Positions 35,607-46,172 are shown, numbered from the stretch's first letter. The stretch: 64,000 nucleotides of DNA from Akkermansiaceae bacterium (GCA_029253285.1 JAQWZU010000067.1:1-64000); one strand, 5' to 3'. Notes: a model not told the origin generated them from the letters alone. Numbers and translations: made by a program.

Positions 35607-38600
35607 CTATGGAACGAATACAACATTCACGCGGAAGTATTGCGGGATACTTGTATCCGGCAGGAAAATCGGAAAAGGCACCGAGACGAGCTCGTAGTCG
35701 GAGTTCGCACCGACCGGAGACACTAGGACATCCACTAGATCCGCACTCGCATACCAGTTATCGAGATCAGAGCTAAACTGGGGAACATAACGCACACTCC
35801 CCGAACCTCCATGATCAATCCTCCGGACGAACACCCCTCTGAAGGCACCGCCGTCCAAATCCACAATCGGAATTCCATTAGCCGAACCATCGATAGCCAG
35901 ACTGGCACTATCATCGGAATTTGGATCCGTACCAAAACCGAATTCCAGAAGATTGTTCAAACCATCCAAATCACCGGCATCCGAGAAGTCCGAACCATCT
36001 CCGGTATTCGAAGCCGAACCAAAATACTGAAATCTCCATGAGCCAATGGCATTGGTAGACCCGATCGTGAGCAAGATATCATTTCCATCTCCGCCCTCAT
36101 AATCCACCAGTCCGGACAATCCTGATCCTAGGAAGTTTGTCGTAAAGGGATCGCCGAAAGCAAAGGTGCCGGTGACATCATCTGCGTCATCATTGGATAC
36201 GACAACAATGGATGAAGGAGATCCCTCGACAGTCGGCGACTGGGTTACCAAAAGAGACCCGGTGGACAAGTCGATCGTTCCCGTCACCGCAATTTGATCC
36301 CAGTCCGTTCCTCCGGCTCCGGTGGTATTATTAACATCGATGGCGAGTGTTCCATTCAAGTCGAGTGTTCCCACGGAGAGCGTCCCGATGCCAGTCCCTC
36401 CAGGAGAAAGATTACCGTTACTTTGAATCGTTACGTTCGAGTCAGTTGAACCTGTTCCCGCAAGAGTGGAATTGTTGACGAGATAGTTTCCGCCTCCGGT
36501 GTGGCTTCCGTTCAAGAACACGGTCCCTCCATTAATATTGCCCCCAATAGTTGTTAATCCAGTGTAAGTATTTGTTCCAGAGAGAGTGAGCTCGCCATTA
36601 TCGAAGTTATTTTGGAGAAGCACATTTGCCAGGCCGGTGATATTCCCAGTGACGGTCCAACTCCCGTTGTCCTTACCTTCACTTCCTTCGAAATTCAGAT
36701 TAGAGGCAGATGTTGGCAGACTAATATTCCCGCTGATCACTAAATCCACTCCATCAAGCCCCACATTACTGTAACCCCGGGCACTACTGTTGATATTGGT
36801 AATGTCTCCGGCGATCTCAAAGCCAATCAAACCGCCGCAACGGAATCCGCCACCATCGATTTCAAAATCATTGGGAATCACAATACCAGCTGTGCCAGCC
36901 CGGAGCTGTGACCCGCGCGATTGAACGACACCAGCCCCAAGATCGTCATTGTGGTTGACCACTACAAATCCTTGTTTAACTCCAGTCTCTCCATCGAAAA
37001 AGCTGCTCGCTCCATCTCCCAATATGAATCTCCCGGTAAAGGTATTTCCTTCGGGACCATCAAGAACGAGGGTTCCATCTCCCAAGGTGCGAACCTCCCC
37101 GTCTCCACTGATCTGACCCGAGCAAGTTTGGGATTTATCGACATCGGTATTGAATTCCAAAATCCCCGGGCTGTTGACCACAATCGGGCCATTCCCATCC
37201 AGGCTGGATTGGAATCCGAGTGCATTGACGAAACCTACCCTAAAGGCGCCATCGCTGATAGTCGTCGTTCCCGAATAGGTCACGGGATTATGAAGAATAA
37301 ATCGCCCTGTTCCGACTTTCGTCAAATTGCCGCTACCCGATATGCCACATTGCACAATGGCATCATTGTCGTCTCCTAACACCAACGTTTCCGCCCCAAG
37401 ATCAATACTGGGGGTCTCCGAGGCTGCGAGGGAAGCGATCGTTATAAGACTCCCTCCGCTTCCAGTGAGCTGCAGAGTAACTGTATCAGTGAGCGAGACT
37501 GCTTCGTTCGAATAATCTCCACTATTCACGATCACCGTTCCGTTGGACTGAACCGCCGACAGCGCTTCTCCAATTGTTGCGAACGCATTGTAACTCATTG
37601 TGGCCGGAGAGACCGCAGAACCGCTATCGGCATCCGCGATTGCTGAGCCCACAGCGGTGCCCGAAAAATCATCGTCCACATAAATTGGATCGGGAACGGT
37701 TTCAGAAACGAGGATCGTGCCGACCGTAGGGCCGCCGCCATCTTCGTCACCATCCTCGATCAATACCAAAATCACCGTCGGATCAGTTGGAACAAAGCCC
37801 GGGACAAATTCAACTGCCGCGAGCGCTGCAGTCACAGTGGAAGGGTCTCCGGTCACCGTCCATTCTCCTGAGGCATTATCAAATGATTCTCCATTCCCAC
37901 TCGCGGCCGTGAGCTCACCTTCGAGTCCAGTCTCATAATTTTGAATACTCAAGGTCACCGTGACTTGATCGACTGCTCCAATGCTTGCAAAAATACCCAC
38001 ACCATCAGACTCATTCCAAAATTTCAAGCTCGATACTGCGGCGGATCCTCCGGAAAGGACCTTGATATCAAGATCAGTAAAGGGAGACCCTGGTGTATTG
38101 GTATTCCCCCCGGTTCCAGTTCCCACATTGATTCCTACGTTGACGGTATGGTCCCCAACCCAGTTACTGCTGTCATTACTCGCCAAGTTCGCTGTCGCAG
38201 ACGCCGCTCCGTTAACAGAGAAGGTCACCGAGTCACTGGCATCACTCAGAATCATCGCTAGACGAACCGGAGCTCCTGGAACCAGAGCAATAGTAGAGAG
38301 AGGAACAACAATCGTATTGTCACCCAACCAGCTTAGGTCGGTAAAGACTCCCACAGCTGAAAGATCATCAGTCGGAACATCCGCGGGTAGACCACCAGAC
38401 TTCACCAGGAGGTGCGGAATACCATTCACCAATAGAATAGAACTTCCATTACTACTCCCGCCAATCTCCCAAACAAGGACAGTTCCCGTGAGATCAGCTG
38501 CTTGGACCGTGAAATCTATTTCAATCGAGTACCCTGATGCAACCGCAAGTGCAGCACCAGTTGCATCGATGTCAAAAGTGCCATCGTCCGAGGCCCGTCC

Positions 38601-40940
38601 ATCGCTGAACGTAGAAATGTTGCTCAGTCCCGCATAATAGACCAGTGGCGTTCCCAATCCGATCAGCGAGGATCGAGTTGAGTCATCGGGATCAAATACC
38701 GCGATGTCGTTCAAGGGAATGTTCCCCGTAAATGATCCAACCGCCACCTGGGCCAAGTTCGTGCCGGTGGGGCTGCTATTCCCATCACTGATGAGAACGA
38801 TCGCACTGGAAGGGGATCCAGCGATGGGAGAGACCTGTCCTCCACTCATCGAACCAATACTGGCAATGAGGGTTTCATTTCCCTCAAAGGCCCCGTCGAG
38901 TAAAGTGGCGACACTCAAGGTGGCAGAGGTCGAACCAGCCGGCATGTCCACCGAAGCAACCGAGGTGAAATCACTGCCATCGCTGGCGATACCGGAAAAG
39001 TTGATATCTACCGTAAGATTCGAACCGACAGGTGCCACCGTAGCATTGAGAGTCCATTCAGCGGGGTCTCCCTCCGTAACGTCACCATCGCTCGTAATCG
39101 TAACCACTGAATCAACGTATTTTACAACCACGACAAAACTTCCGCTATCCGAAGCCGAACCATCTGAAACCGTGAAGTCAAAACCTCCCGTCGCAGGAGA
39201 GGCGTCTCCGGTAAACTCAATCGTCTCATCATTCACCTCGAGCTGGGTAAAGGTGTCATTCAATCCGAGAGTTCCATTGACCGTATGACTGAGCGTTCCA
39301 CCGCTCGGGACGGAAGTAATTGTATAGGTCAGCGAGCTATCAGCAGTGTCACCGTCAAAGGTATCGAGGAATGAGTCATCAATTGTTCCAGTCGCTCCCG
39401 GCAAAAGTGTCAGCGTCGAATTGGTAACCACAAAGGGATCGTTATTGGGAATCAAACTGGAAATACTCAGGCCCCGAAGAGAGACCGAACTGGTCAACCC
39501 CAAGTTGCCACCACCAAGAGCTTCTGACGTCAATTCCACTACCTGCCCGCTTGAAAGAGATGCCAAGAGACCACCCCAGCTTCCACTCGTTCTGTTTCCG
39601 CCATTATCCCGATTATAAGCGGCGCCCCGACCACGTGCAATCTGACCGCCGGTTCCATCGATCTGCCATCCCTGCCAGGGAACAACTCGAATATGGTTGT
39701 CATTGGCAGTGTCACTTGAGGTGAAAATTGATCCGAAGAACAGATAGTCGTCAGTAGCGTTTACGGTCACCTGACTCGTTCCAGAAGTATGACTGAATGC
39801 AGAGCTCACATCATTAAGTGTGTCGAAAATAATCGGAGTGGTTGCAGCATTGTTGACTTCCTGACTCGCTCCATGAAGCAGCGAAATACTCTTCGCGGTA
39901 AAGGGGAGTTTCACAATCGTCAGAGCTGTTTCATTTCCCTGAATGGTCGAGGCAAAGCCTCCGGTCTCCATCTTCAATTCCACATTTAGAATTTGACCGG
40001 GAGTTGCAGAAACCAATGTCCCGATCGCTGTCACACCACTCTGGGTATCCTCACCATTTCCTTCTCCCCGGAGATAAGTCGTGGTTTTTGAGCCTTCGAC
40101 CTCAGCTCCATCTAGGGTCAAGCGTTGCTGGTAATTTGTCCGAGTGTTGTTGGCATCCCCTTTCTCTATGCGAGTGTTGGCAAAAACGAGATAAAGTCCT
40201 GCTTCGTTGAGCGTGACGTCGCTGGCACCAGCCGTAAAAGAAAAAGCCGTGCCCAACGAACTGCTTGCGGCGATTTGATCGTAGGCCACATCAACGGCAG
40301 TCGTCCCGACGGTCCCAGCTTGATTTGAAGAGCGCTGCACACTCAGGAAATCCCAATTATCGTCGAGTTTGAGTAATTGAACCGCCGTCCCATTCGCAAA
40401 CCGGGCCGGAACTACTGTCGTCACGCTGTTATCGTCCGAACGTCGGCTTTGAAGAGTCAGAATATCATCGTCATTCGCAACGGTGATGATCCCTCCACCT
40501 GACATCACGGTTGCATTAGCAGCGGATTGCCTCCGGATATATCCTTGAGAGCGCCCAATCGCCAATTCAGTACCTGCGAGAGTCAAATTCGTCAGAATTT
40601 CTGCCCGGGTAGTGCCCGCCGCAGCATCAAATCGGGCATCATACATCACCAAATGACGTCCGGCACTCAGGGCAATCTGCGTGGCATCTCCTCCGGAAGG
40701 ATTCAACTCGTAGGAACCTTCCACCAAAACACCTGTGTCAAAATCGTGAGTCAGAGTCGGCCCGAAAAGTCCATCTCCCAATGCCCGTGTCAATGGCTCG
40801 CCTCCACCAGCTTCGATGATGATTGCTTGATCACCAAAGGTTCCGCCAGGCGTGACCGCTCCGGGAGTGGTCGTGATGGCCATTGCCGAGGCAAGAGTGA
40901 AACTCAGCGCAAATCTTCGGGATATTCTATGTGTCTTCAT
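35607..40940 (-). CDS. Giant exported adhesin-like protein (Calx-beta, autotransporter-strand repeats)
   Basis: 1777 residues with a signal peptide (RRFALSFTLASAMAITTTPGA). Identifiable modules are a cadherin/CSPG-like repeat around 495-610 (TLLPGATGTIDDSF, then FDFTVSDGSASDSGSFVV), a Calx-beta domain around 615-720 (VTITSDGDVTEGDPAEWTL), a lectin-like jelly roll around 770-950, and two or more autotransporter-associated beta-strand repeats (LTKVGTGRFILHNPVTYSGTTTI, LTLSGTNTYTGLTTIGG). A GDLDGLNNLLEFGFGTDPNSDDS segment precedes the end. No C-terminal autotransporter barrel is seen, so secretion by another route is likely. It is probably a surface or matrix protein. Confidence 0.82.
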   Translation of the reverse strand: MKTHRISRRFALSFTLASAMAITTTPGAVTPGGTFGDQAIIIEAGGGEPLTRALGDGLFGPTLTHDFDTGVLVEGSYELNPSGGDATQIALSAGRHLVMYDARFDAAAGTTRAEILTNLTLAGTELAIGRSQGYIRRQSAANATVMSGGGIITVANDDDILTLQSRRSDDNSVTTVVPARFANGTAVQLLKLDDNWDFLSVQRSSNQAGTVGTTAVDVAYDQIAASSSLGTAFSFTAGASDVTLNEAGLYLVFANTRIEKGDANNTRTNYQQRLTLDGAEVEGSKTTTYLRGEGNGEDTQSGVTAIGTLVSATPGQILNVELKMETGGFASTIQGNETALTIVKLPFTAKSISLLHGASQEVNNAATTPIIFDTLNDVSSAFSHTSGTSQVTVNATDDYLFFGSIFTSSDTANDNHIRVVPWQGWQIDGTGGQIARGRGAAYNRDNGGNRTSGSWGGLLASLSSGQVVELTSEALGGGNLGLTSSVSLRGLSISSLIPNNDPFVVTNSTLTLLPGATGTIDDSFLDTFDGDTADSSLTYTITSVPSGGTLSHTVNGTLGLNDTFTQLEVNDETIEFTGDASPATGGFDFTVSDGSASDSGSFVVVVKYVDSVVTITSDGDVTEGDPAEWTLNATVAPVGSNLTVDINFSGIASDGSDFTSVASVDMPAGSTSATLSVATLLDGAFEGNETLIASIGSMSGGQVSPIAGSPSSAIVLISDGNSSPTGTNLAQVAVGSFTGNIPLNDIAVFDPDDSTRSSLIGLGTPLVYYAGLSNISTFSDGRASDDGTFDIDATGAALAVASGYSIEIDFTVQAADLTGTVLVWEIGGSSNGSSILLVNGIPHLLVKSGGLPADVPTDDLSAVGVFTDLSWLGDNTIVVPLSTIALVPGAPVRLAMILSDASDSVTFSVNGAASATANLASNDSSNWVGDHTVNVGINVGTGTGGNTNTPGSPFTDLDIKVLSGGSAAVSSLKFWNESDGVGIFASIGAVDQVTVTLSIQNYETGLEGELTAASGNGESFDNASGEWTVTGDPSTVTAALAAVEFVPGFVPTDPTVILVLIEDGDEDGGGPTVGTILVSETVPDPIYVDDDFSGTAVGSAIADADSGSAVSPATMSYNAFATIGEALSAVQSNGTVIVNSGDYSNEAVSLTDTVTLQLTGSGGSLITIASLAASETPSIDLGAETLVLGDDNDAIVQCGISGSGNLTKVGTGRFILHNPVTYSGTTTISDGAFRVGFVNALGFQSSLDGNGPIVVNSPGILEFNTDVDKSQTCSGQISGDGEVRTLGDGTLVLDGPEGNTFTGRFILGDGASSFFDGETGVKQGFVVVNHNDDLGAGVVQSRGSQLRAGTAGIVIPNDFEIDGGGFRCGGLIGFEIAGDITNINSSARGYSNVGLDGVDLVISGNISLPTSASNLNFEGSEGKDNGSWTVTGNITGLANVLLQNNFDNGELTLSGTNTYTGLTTIGGNINGGTVFLNGSHTGGGNYLVNNSTLAGTGSTDSNVTIQSNGNLSPGGTGIGTLSVGTLDLNGTLAIDVNNTTGAGGTDWDQIAVTGTIDLSTGSLLVTQSPTVEGSPSSIVVVSNDDADDVTGTFAFGDPFTTNFLGSGLSGLVDYEGGDGNDILLTIGSTNAIGSWRFQYFGSASNTGDGSDFSDAGDLDGLNNLLEFGFGTDPNSDDSASLAIDGSANGIPIVDLDGGAFRGVFVRRIDHGGSGSVRYVPQFSSDLDNWYASADLVDVLVSPVGANSDYELVSVPFPIFLPDTSIPQYFRVNVVFVP

Positions 40941-41316
40941 CGTATGGTTCGTTCTTTGTCATTCGGTCGGGAGCCATCCGTTCCGAAGTCTTCATCCGAC
41001 CAATATGAAGATCGTTCAAATTCCGTCAATCTGATTTCACCACCTGCCCAAATTCGAATAATTCCAACCATCCAAAACAATTTCAATCATCCAAAATAAT
41101 TTCACAAATCTGAAATTGAGTGACAGCCCGCATTATGAAAATGCCGTATTTCCTCACTCAAAAAATGAATTCCTTCAAGTTCCCGCTGACCTGTCTCTTC
41201 AAGGCAGACTCCGCAATGCCTAAAAATATTGTCAAAATAAAGGCCTTCACCAAAAGGGCCCATATCTCTCTTCTATCACAGAAGAAGCAACTCAATACTC
41301 TTCCCAATTGGAGGCT
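40941..41316. other. Intergenic region between two giant genes
   Basis: 376 AT-rich bases without a convincing gene. It holds two direct copies of a 16-base sequence, ATCCAAAA[C/T]AATTTCA, at 41070-41085 and 41089-41104, spaced 19 bases apart start to start, about 130-165 bases before the start of the 35607-40940 gene. They may be a regulator binding site. No confident promoter or terminator was found. Confidence 0.4.
41070..41104. repeat. Tandem 16-base direct repeat upstream of a giant gene
   Basis: Two copies of ATCCAAAA[C/T]AATTTCA with one mismatch and a 3-base gap (AAT-like spacer), start-to-start distance 19. The placement in the presumed promoter region of the minus-strand gene ending at 35607 suggests, but does not prove, a regulatory site. 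Confidence 0.45.
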
Positions 41317-44300
41317 CTAATTCACGACTCTTACTCTTAAGAAGACCTTGTCCGAGTTCCCAATCGTAACGAGCGGAAAGTTCCCGGAGTCCGTCTCCGT
41401 AGCCGGAGCATCGGCCGCCGAAACCGTTCCACCCAAGGCCGTCCAGATATTCATATCGGTCGAGAACTCAAGCTGATAGGTTTTTCCGGGAACGCTCCTC
41501 CAGATCAGGCTCCCCAAGGTGTCAGTCAAAGTGTAACTGGTCACTTCCAGAAGCGAGCTGGAATCATTGGCCGCAGTTCCCGCAAGGAACTCTGCAAGGT
41601 TTGTCCGCCCGTCTCCATCAAGATCAAGATCGCGGTCGGAAGCATCAATTGGGTTGAGGCCGTTGGCGATTTCGTAATCATTGGACATCCCGTCTTCGTC
41701 GGTATCGCCAAGGATGTTCTCGGTTGAGAAAGTCACGTCACTCATCTCAAATTGCTCCCCACCACTCACGCCGTCTCCACTGATCACGAGGGTCACATCG
41801 TCGACTTCCGCGGGAATCACGGCTGACATGATAAACAAATTATTCAGCAGGGCTTCGACGCCCAGTCCTTCGGGATTGAATTCATCCCGATTAGCATGTG
41901 CGCCATAATCCTCCCCTGCCGTCGCATAAACGCTTACCCCGTCTGCCAGATCCGTTCCTGCAGCGCCCTGATATCCATTAAGAAATCCATTAACCGGACC
42001 ATTGGCTCCATTCAAAGTCCCTGTCGTTGATGCTCCTCCATTCCCGATATCAAGTGAAGAAATGAGGTTCGCCGCCACAAGGGAACCATCGATGGTATAA
42101 ATCAGCTGGGCACGGAAACGATCTCCCGGCTCGAAGTTCGAAGTGGTGCTGGTTTCAGTCGCCCGGAATCTGGCGCTAAAGAAGACTTCCCCCAATGTCG
42201 ACAGATCGAGCGTTTCCGAGGTCACCGTCCGAAGAACCGTTCCTCCGTTGGAGAGAGTAAGAGTTCTTTCCACAGCATTATTGACCCACTGCGGAGCGGG
42301 ATCAATTGCCAAGTTAGTTCCGACATCTTCCAGGGTCCCTGACAAATCGCTCTGCCCAATGAGATAACGATTTGGCACCTGCACCGTCACAGTCTGTCTC
42401 GCCAGAGAGTAGCTGATATCAGCAAGATCAAAGGTAATCGACCCTGGAGTCAGGGGAGCAGGAACAGTGAAAGTCACCACCCCGAAGTCTCCGGATGCCG
42501 GGGAAATTTCTCCGTTACTCAGATCCCAACCTGGCCCACCGTTCGCCCCGGTAATTTCAAGATCGAAGGTAAGGGTGTCATCATCGAATCCCGGCCCATT
42601 TTCCACGCGGGTAACATTGGTCGGTCCGATCACAACAATGTTGGGGAGAGCCAAATCCAAAACCACGCTGGCAGTCTTCGACGGATCAAGGGCATCCGTC
42701 ACCGTCACGGTGTAAGGAGCGGCGAAGGGAAGGAAGGGTCCGAACATTACCGGCTTGGCATCGGGGTACAACCCCGCATTCGGATTGTCTGGAGAGGTCC
42801 ACCCGGTGCTCGCCCCCAGATTCACGCTGGTAATAAAGAGAGGTGCGGAAAATGTGTCGTCAGCCGGATTCGGCGTCCCTTGGTTATTAAAAATAGCAGG
42901 CCCGTTATAGGCCTGCAATTCAGGAGCCGCCTGGGAGAGCTTGAGATCCCTTACGGTAAAGGTCTCGTTACCCGAATTATTGATTCCCTCAAAAACCAAC
43001 TGGGCGGAATTGACACTCGCTGGAATAACGTGGTCCAGTATGTGGTTATATGTCCCGGCGCTCGGTGCCAGTTCATCAGCTGAAAGAATCCCGTCGACCG
43101 TAATAATATCGTGTCTGGAAATTAGGTTAATCGGATTTTCGGTTTCACCATCAAAGATAAGATAAGCGACAAACTCATCCGTTTCCTCAGTCCCGGTCGA
43201 TCCATCATCAACTTGAAGAGTTCCCGAAAACTGCACATCCGCCTGTCCGGTAAGATCAATCAAAGCTGATGACATCACAAAACGTGATCCGTCTCCGCCA
43301 GGCCGGTTCATCACTGCAGTGCGAGCGGCATCGTCAAAAGTCCATCCGGGAACACTGATTATTCCAGAAGTTGACACGGGCAGGTTTGTTCCCGCCAAAT
43401 CATCAGAAAGAACAATTCGCTGCGGAACTACCAAAACCGCCGAAGTGCAATTCGCATCACTCTGATCAGCGAATTCCAGCTCAAGCGTTCCACTTGCAAA
43501 CTCCGCGAGGGGAATTCCCGTGAAATTCACTGGCACATCATAAGCACCGGTTTGCCCCAGGAGCGAACTCCCAACCGGTCCGGTCACGACCCAGCCTGCG
43601 CCGCCCTCCCCTTCTAAAGAAACCGTCAAATTAACTCCAAAAGTATCGTCGGAGGGGTCACTCGCTGTCCCCTGAAAATCGCGGGTCGAGCTGGAAGCTC
43701 CTGCCGTAATAAAGCAATCCACCACTTCCGTCTGCAACTGAAGCGCCATGAAAAGATCCGAGCTGGCGGAACTCGAATTATGCACTGACACTGCAAGCGT
43801 GTGCGTCCCCGGAGTCAAACGTTCAATCGATTTTATCAAGGTCGCATTTCCTGCGATCGCGGGAGTGACTACCGCATTCCCCCCCGTCGTTGAGCCCTCG
43901 GGAAGCGAAAGCTCTGCCCTCCGGATCTGCGACTCCGAATTAGCCGTTCCAGCGGCTCCCTGCGCATAACTATCAGCCGCTGCTGTCACCATATTCACCC
44001 GCATTACCAATTCGCCATCCAGATAAACGAACCCTCCGTCATCAAAAATGTAGCGAATCACCGGATTTACATAAAAATTCCCATCATCCGGCACCGTGAA
44101 GGTCGTTCGAAAATACCCCGTCCAGCGCTGACCGCTTGGCGGACCCTCGATGTTGGTTCCAAACGCCGTAAATTCGGGCGGTGCCGGAAGACCATCTGTA
44201 AAATAGGTAATCCCGCCGTATCCCAGCGGTCCAGCTCCCGATCCTGCATCAAATTCCGCTCCCCTGGTTGTAAATGAAGGCCCGCCATAACTAGCATCAA

Positions 44301-44502
44301 ATTCCGCCGCTCCCGCAAACCAAGGCGTCGTGTCATCCGGATGAGGAGTCGTCGTTCCCGATCCTGTTGGAAGAACACCCGTATTAGGATGCATGTAATT
44401 CCAGTTCTGATTCCAATCGACCAAACTGTTTTGGGCTAGGAGAGATGCGAAAAATTGGGAGCCAATCGATATGGCAAACAAGGCGGGGGCTTTGAGCTTC
44501 AT
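41317..44502 (-). CDS. Giant exported protein with repeated Ig-like/jelly-roll domains and calcium-loop C-terminus
   Basis: 1061 residues from the ATG at 44502, where a signal peptide starts (MKLKAPALFAISIGSQFFASLLAQ); the frame extends to 44643, but the extra residues are not signal-like. After the leader comes a region with repeated FDDGGFVYLDGELVMRV and LTPGTHTLAVSVHNSS motifs resembling fibronectin/PA14-like domains. Several similar blocks follow, each with FSARF or FSGTL strands and GDRFRAQLIY or TDEFVAYLIF. The C-terminus carries thrombospondin-3-like calcium loops, GDTDEDGMSNDYEIANGLNP and DLDLDGDGRTNLAEFLAGT. It probably localises to the cell surface or is secreted. Confidence 0.78.
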   Translation of the reverse strand: MKLKAPALFAISIGSQFFASLLAQNSLVDWNQNWNYMHPNTGVLPTGSGTTTPHPDDTTPWFAGAAEFDASYGGPSFTTRGAEFDAGSGAGPLGYGGITYFTDGLPAPPEFTAFGTNIEGPPSGQRWTGYFRTTFTVPDDGNFYVNPVIRYIFDDGGFVYLDGELVMRVNMVTAAADSYAQGAAGTANSESQIRRAELSLPEGSTTGGNAVVTPAIAGNATLIKSIERLTPGTHTLAVSVHNSSSASSDLFMALQLQTEVVDCFITAGASSSTRDFQGTASDPSDDTFGVNLTVSLEGEGGAGWVVTGPVGSSLLGQTGAYDVPVNFTGIPLAEFASGTLELEFADQSDANCTSAVLVVPQRIVLSDDLAGTNLPVSTSGIISVPGWTFDDAARTAVMNRPGGDGSRFVMSSALIDLTGQADVQFSGTLQVDDGSTGTEETDEFVAYLIFDGETENPINLISRHDIITVDGILSADELAPSAGTYNHILDHVIPASVNSAQLVFEGINNSGNETFTVRDLKLSQAAPELQAYNGPAIFNNQGTPNPADDTFSAPLFITSVNLGASTGWTSPDNPNAGLYPDAKPVMFGPFLPFAAPYTVTVTDALDPSKTASVVLDLALPNIVVIGPTNVTRVENGPGFDDDTLTFDLEITGANGGPGWDLSNGEISPASGDFGVVTFTVPAPLTPGSITFDLADISYSLARQTVTVQVPNRYLIGQSDLSGTLEDVGTNLAIDPAPQWVNNAVERTLTLSNGGTVLRTVTSETLDLSTLGEVFFSARFRATETSTTSNFEPGDRFRAQLIYTIDGSLVAANLISSLDIGNGGASTTGTLNGANGPVNGFLNGYQGAAGTDLADGVSVYATAGEDYGAHANRDEFNPEGLGVEALLNNLFIMSAVIPAEVDDVTLVISGDGVSGGEQFEMSDVTFSTENILGDTDEDGMSNDYEIANGLNPIDASDRDLDLDGDGRTNLAEFLAGTAANDSSSLLEVTSYTLTDTLGSLIWRSVPGKTYQLEFSTDMNIWTALGGTVSAADAPATETDSGNFPLVTIGNSDKVFLRVRVVN

Positions 44503-44616
44503 CACGTTAAGTAAGATTTTGGGGCTAGGAGTCGCTTTTCGGAATAAATTCGACAATCTATGAAAGTCACTTTGAACACGATTTCCACCGTCTGACCATG
44601 CCAATTTAAAAAAGCT

Positions 44617-44641
44617 GACGGGAATTTCTTCTTTTCCCGTC
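44617..44641 (-). terminator. Terminator-like hairpin in the leader of the 41317-44502 gene
   Basis: Perfect 8-base arms GACGGGAA and TTCCCGTC flank a 9-base loop. On the minus strand the stem is followed by AGC and six T. It lies 115 bases upstream of the start codon, so if the promoter is further upstream it could act as an attenuator; otherwise it stops antisense transcription. The rest of 44503-44813 holds nothing else I can support. Confidence 0.45.
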
Positions 44642-44813
44642 ATCCCTCTAAATTCCTGCTGAAATAATCAGAGGCCATTTGCTCTCCAGCCCGAATTCGT
44701 CCAGCACCTGACTTCCTGTCGCCGATCGTCCCGCCATCGGGCTACCGACTCTCTTTCTCCGCTTCGAGCTGAACTAGTGGAAGAACAATGGGCGGAATTC
44801 GTATTGGTATGCC

Positions 44814-45866
44814 ATGTTCCGTCTCCTCATTATTTTCACCCTCTCCTACTCCCAACTTTCCGCCCGCACCTGGACCAAGGGCACTACCGTCAACTGGGTC
44901 ATCAAAAACCCCAAGGCCGTCGCCGTTTTCAATCAATCCACCGGCGAGAAAATCGGGGACCTCACCAAAGGCAAACTTTCCAAAAAGGTCGCAAACTTCC
45001 AGCTCCTCAACTACGTCATCCACGACGCCTCCGGCAACGACCTCGAAACCGGATCCACCAAAGTCGAGCACTACGACTACACTGCTGATTCCCTCCCTCA
45101 GGAAGTTCCCAAAGGCAAAGTCACTCAACACAGCTGGAACAAGAGCACCATCTATCCCGGCACCACCCGTGACTATCTCGTCTACGTCCCGGCCCAATAT
45201 GACGCCTCAAAGCCAGCCGCCCTCATGGTCTTTCAAGACGGACTCCGTCACGCCGCTCCCGACGGTCCACTCCGCGCCACCACCGTCTTCGACAACCTCA
45301 TCGCTAAAGGCGACATGCCCGTCACCATCGGTCTCTTCATCAACCCCGGTCGCCTCGCCAAACAAGAGCCCGGCGAAAAACCACGCAACCGTAGCGTCGA
45401 ATACGACTCCCTCGGCGACGCCTACGCCCAGTTCCTCACCGAAGAAATTCTTCCCGAAGTCAAGAAGAGCTACAACATCAGCGAAGACCCCAAGATGCGC
45501 GGCATCGCCGGTGGTTCCTCCGGTGGAATCTGTGCTTGGACGGTCTGCTGGGAGAAGCCCGACTCCTTCCGCAAGGCCCTCATCTGGGTCGGCACCTTCG
45601 TCGACATCCGCGGCGGCAATGCCTACCCCTCCCTCGTCCGCAAGACCGACAAGAAGCCCATCCGCGCCTACCTCCTCGCCGGAGAAAACGACCTCGACAA
45701 CAAATACGGCAACTGGCCCCTCGCCAACAAACAGATGGCCTCGTCTCTGAAGTTCAAAGACTACGACCACCACTTCGAATACGGCCAATGCTTCCACGGC
45801 TCCAAAGCTGCCGGCGCCCAACTCCCCGAAATGCTCCGCTGGCTCTGGCGAGATTGGAGAAAGTAG
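44814..45866 (+). CDS. Exported alpha/beta-hydrolase esterase
   Basis: 350 residues, signal peptide MFRLLIIFTLSYSQLSA. An N-terminal 110-residue beta domain precedes an esterase-D/IroE-like alpha/beta hydrolase fold: TRDYLVYVPAQYDASKPAALMVFQDG, a nucleophile elbow GGSSGG (the central serine the probable nucleophile), the GENDLDNKYGNW acidic residue and the CFHGSKAAG histidine. Such enzymes often deacetylate or cleave feruloyl or other esters on polysaccharides, fitting the sulfatases nearby. It is divergent from the 41317-44502 gene and not in an operon with the sulfatase cassette. Confidence 0.85.
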   Translation: MFRLLIIFTLSYSQLSARTWTKGTTVNWVIKNPKAVAVFNQSTGEKIGDLTKGKLSKKVANFQLLNYVIHDASGNDLETGSTKVEHYDYTADSLPQEVPKGKVTQHSWNKSTIYPGTTRDYLVYVPAQYDASKPAALMVFQDGLRHAAPDGPLRATTVFDNLIAKGDMPVTIGLFINPGRLAKQEPGEKPRNRSVEYDSLGDAYAQFLTEEILPEVKKSYNISEDPKMRGIAGGSSGGICAWTVCWEKPDSFRKALIWVGTFVDIRGGNAYPSLVRKTDKKPIRAYLLAGENDLDNKYGNWPLANKQMASSLKFKDYDHHFEYGQCFHGSKAAGAQLPEMLRWLWRDWRK

Positions 45867-46172
45867 CAGAGGCTCTTCAATCTCTGATACTTTTACCGGC
45901 TCTCGGACTCGCTCTATCGATATCCCAAAATCCCTGACAGTCGCTCAAATTCCCGAGCGCTGTCACTGTGGTTTCTCTACTACTAAATCTATCGATTGAG
46001 AGCGCTAACTTCTGGATAGGGCATCGCTTGCAAGACCGGGAAGGTTACAAGGAAATCCCTGACACTAACAATCTACCAAGAGTCTCCATCCAAGCGGCGA
46101 GGCGCCTCGACTCCTCATAATAACCTACGCTAATCAGCGTAATTTTCGGATAAAAACACCTGCAACCAAGGC
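45867..46172. other. Intergenic region with hairpins between convergent genes
   Basis: 306 bases with no gene found. Three structures are visible. At 45936-45964 a hairpin of GACAG(T)CGCTC, loop of 8, and GAGCGCTGTC gives ten pairs with one bulged T. At 46099-46110 there is a perfect 12-base palindrome, CGAGGCGCCTCG. At 46126-46141 a TACGCT/AGCGTA stem is followed by ATTTT. The last is the best terminator candidate for transcription from the esterase side or the sulfatase side. Confidence 0.5.
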
